Assembly: GCA_003153855.1 (NCBI GenBank)
Contig: PMBM01000045.1
Span: 12,879-26,645 of the forward strand
Length of the DNA: 13,767 nucleotides
Origin: Propionibacteriaceae bacterium
GTDB lineage: Bacteria; Actinomycetota; Actinomycetes; Propionibacteriales; Propionibacteriaceae
Direction of reading: 5' to 3'
The notes below the pieces were generated by a model that saw only the letters and a program-made list of their open reading frames with translations, did no database searches and was not told where the DNA came from. Made by a program: the position numbers and the translations under genes. Shown in pieces: positions 13,385-13,767 of this stretch. Position 1 is the stretch's first letter. The number at the start of each line of letters is the position of its first letter.

Positions 13385-13767
13385 GTGACAAGCCAAGACT
13401 TCCCGTACGAGATGTCCCGGGCCGGCGTGGTCATGCGAGCGGACCCCGACGAGCCGTACGAGGTCGAGGGGGTGCTCAATCCTTCTGTCGTGTGGTCGCC
13501 GGACGGCCGTCTGGTCATGTTCCCGCGGGTGGTCGCCGAGGGGAACTGGTCGAGGATCGCCGTGGCGGACGTCGTGATGACCGACGGGGTCCCCACCACG
13601 GTCGCACGGCGCGGCATCGCCCTCGCCCCGGACCGTACGTGGGAGCACGGAACCACGCACGGCGGCGTCGAGGACCCGCGGATGACGTGGATCGGCGAGC
13701 TCGGGCTGTACGTGATGACGTACGTGGCGTTCGGGCCCACGGGACCGCGGACCGCCCTCGCCACCTC
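13385..13767 (+). CDS. GH130-family glycosidase/phosphorylase, N-terminal part (3' truncated by window)
   Basis: A frame open to the window end, 127 residues visible, starting at GTG 13385 with AAAGG 10 nt upstream and 5 nt after permease 2. Recognisable GH130 features of the five-bladed beta-propeller are EVEGVLNPSVVWSPDGRLVMF (about 26-46), an early N-P-x-V blade with an FPRVV strand, and THGGVEDPRMTWIGELGLYV (91-110) containing the family hallmark G-[VI]-E-D-P-R (94-99), followed by MTYVAF. GH130 enzymes are mostly inverting phosphorylases acting on beta-mannosides, with some hydrolases on mannosides or arabinofuranosides; the visible part does not decide between them. A cytoplasmic location (no signal peptide) fits degradation of sugars brought in by the adjacent importer. 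Confidence 0.85.
   Translation, partial: MTSQDFPYEMSRAGVVMRADPDEPYEVEGVLNPSVVWSPDGRLVMFPRVVAEGNWSRIAVADVVMTDGVPTTVARRGIALAPDRTWEHGTTHGGVEDPRMTWIGELGLYVMTYVAFGPTGPRTALAT

Noticed and set aside
1..13767. tRNA, rRNA, CRISPR array, transposase or phage genes
   Set aside because: I saw no cloverleaf, no regularly spaced repeats and no ORF with integrase or transposase motifs on either strand.

Overview
The window is high-GC DNA, roughly two thirds G+C by eye. It has strong third-position G/C bias, no visible mobile element, and a gene set typical of Actinomycetota: DUF427, a TetR/DHA2 exporter pair, and a CUT1 sugar importer without its own ATPase. The very frequent tetranucleotide GTAC suggests Propionibacteriales/Nocardioidaceae, but that is only a guess. 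Sixteen protein-coding genes are supported, two of them cut by the window edges. No tRNA, rRNA, CRISPR array or insertion sequence was found.

Layout. 1-162: 3' end of an unrecognised gene. 167-2360: a TetR repressor divergent from a 14-TM DHA2-type drug exporter, with a promoter region whose two -10 boxes lie inside a 9-bp inverted repeat. 2370-3974, minus strand: an S33 proline-iminopeptidase-like hydrolase behind a 60-aa hypothetical ORF. 4057-4986: a LysR regulator divergent from that pair. 4993-5622, minus strand: a LysE/RhtB exporter, tail-to-tail with LysR. 5707-6780: a small P-loop kinase-like protein and a DUF427 protein. 6756-7598, minus strand: a second alpha/beta hydrolase, whose 3' end overlaps DUF427 and which appears to start at TTG. 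7705-9492: a D-2-hydroxyacid dehydrogenase followed by an atypical TetR-like regulator. 9493-9740: a gene-free stretch holding three inverted repeats. 9741-10112, minus strand: a small cupin. 10229 to the window end: a translationally coupled operon of sugar-binding lipoprotein, two CUT1 permeases and a GH130-family enzyme, which runs off the edge.

How the genes work together. The right-hand operon is the clearest pathway: import of an oligosaccharide, possibly a mannoside judging from GH130, then cytoplasmic phosphorolysis or hydrolysis. Its ATPase must be encoded elsewhere (the MsiK arrangement). The TetR/DHA2 pair is a standard inducible efflux module. LysR probably controls the divergent minus-strand ORF/hydrolase, its own expression, or the LysE exporter. 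The rest looks like ordinary small-molecule metabolism.

The most distinctive sequence-level signals are not genes. First, a recurring TANNNT-N6-start arrangement points to leaderless mRNAs for at least five genes. Second, the tetR/exporter promoter is symmetric. Third, one roomy convergent junction holds three inverted repeats. I did not find a convincing new defence, mobile or biosynthetic system.
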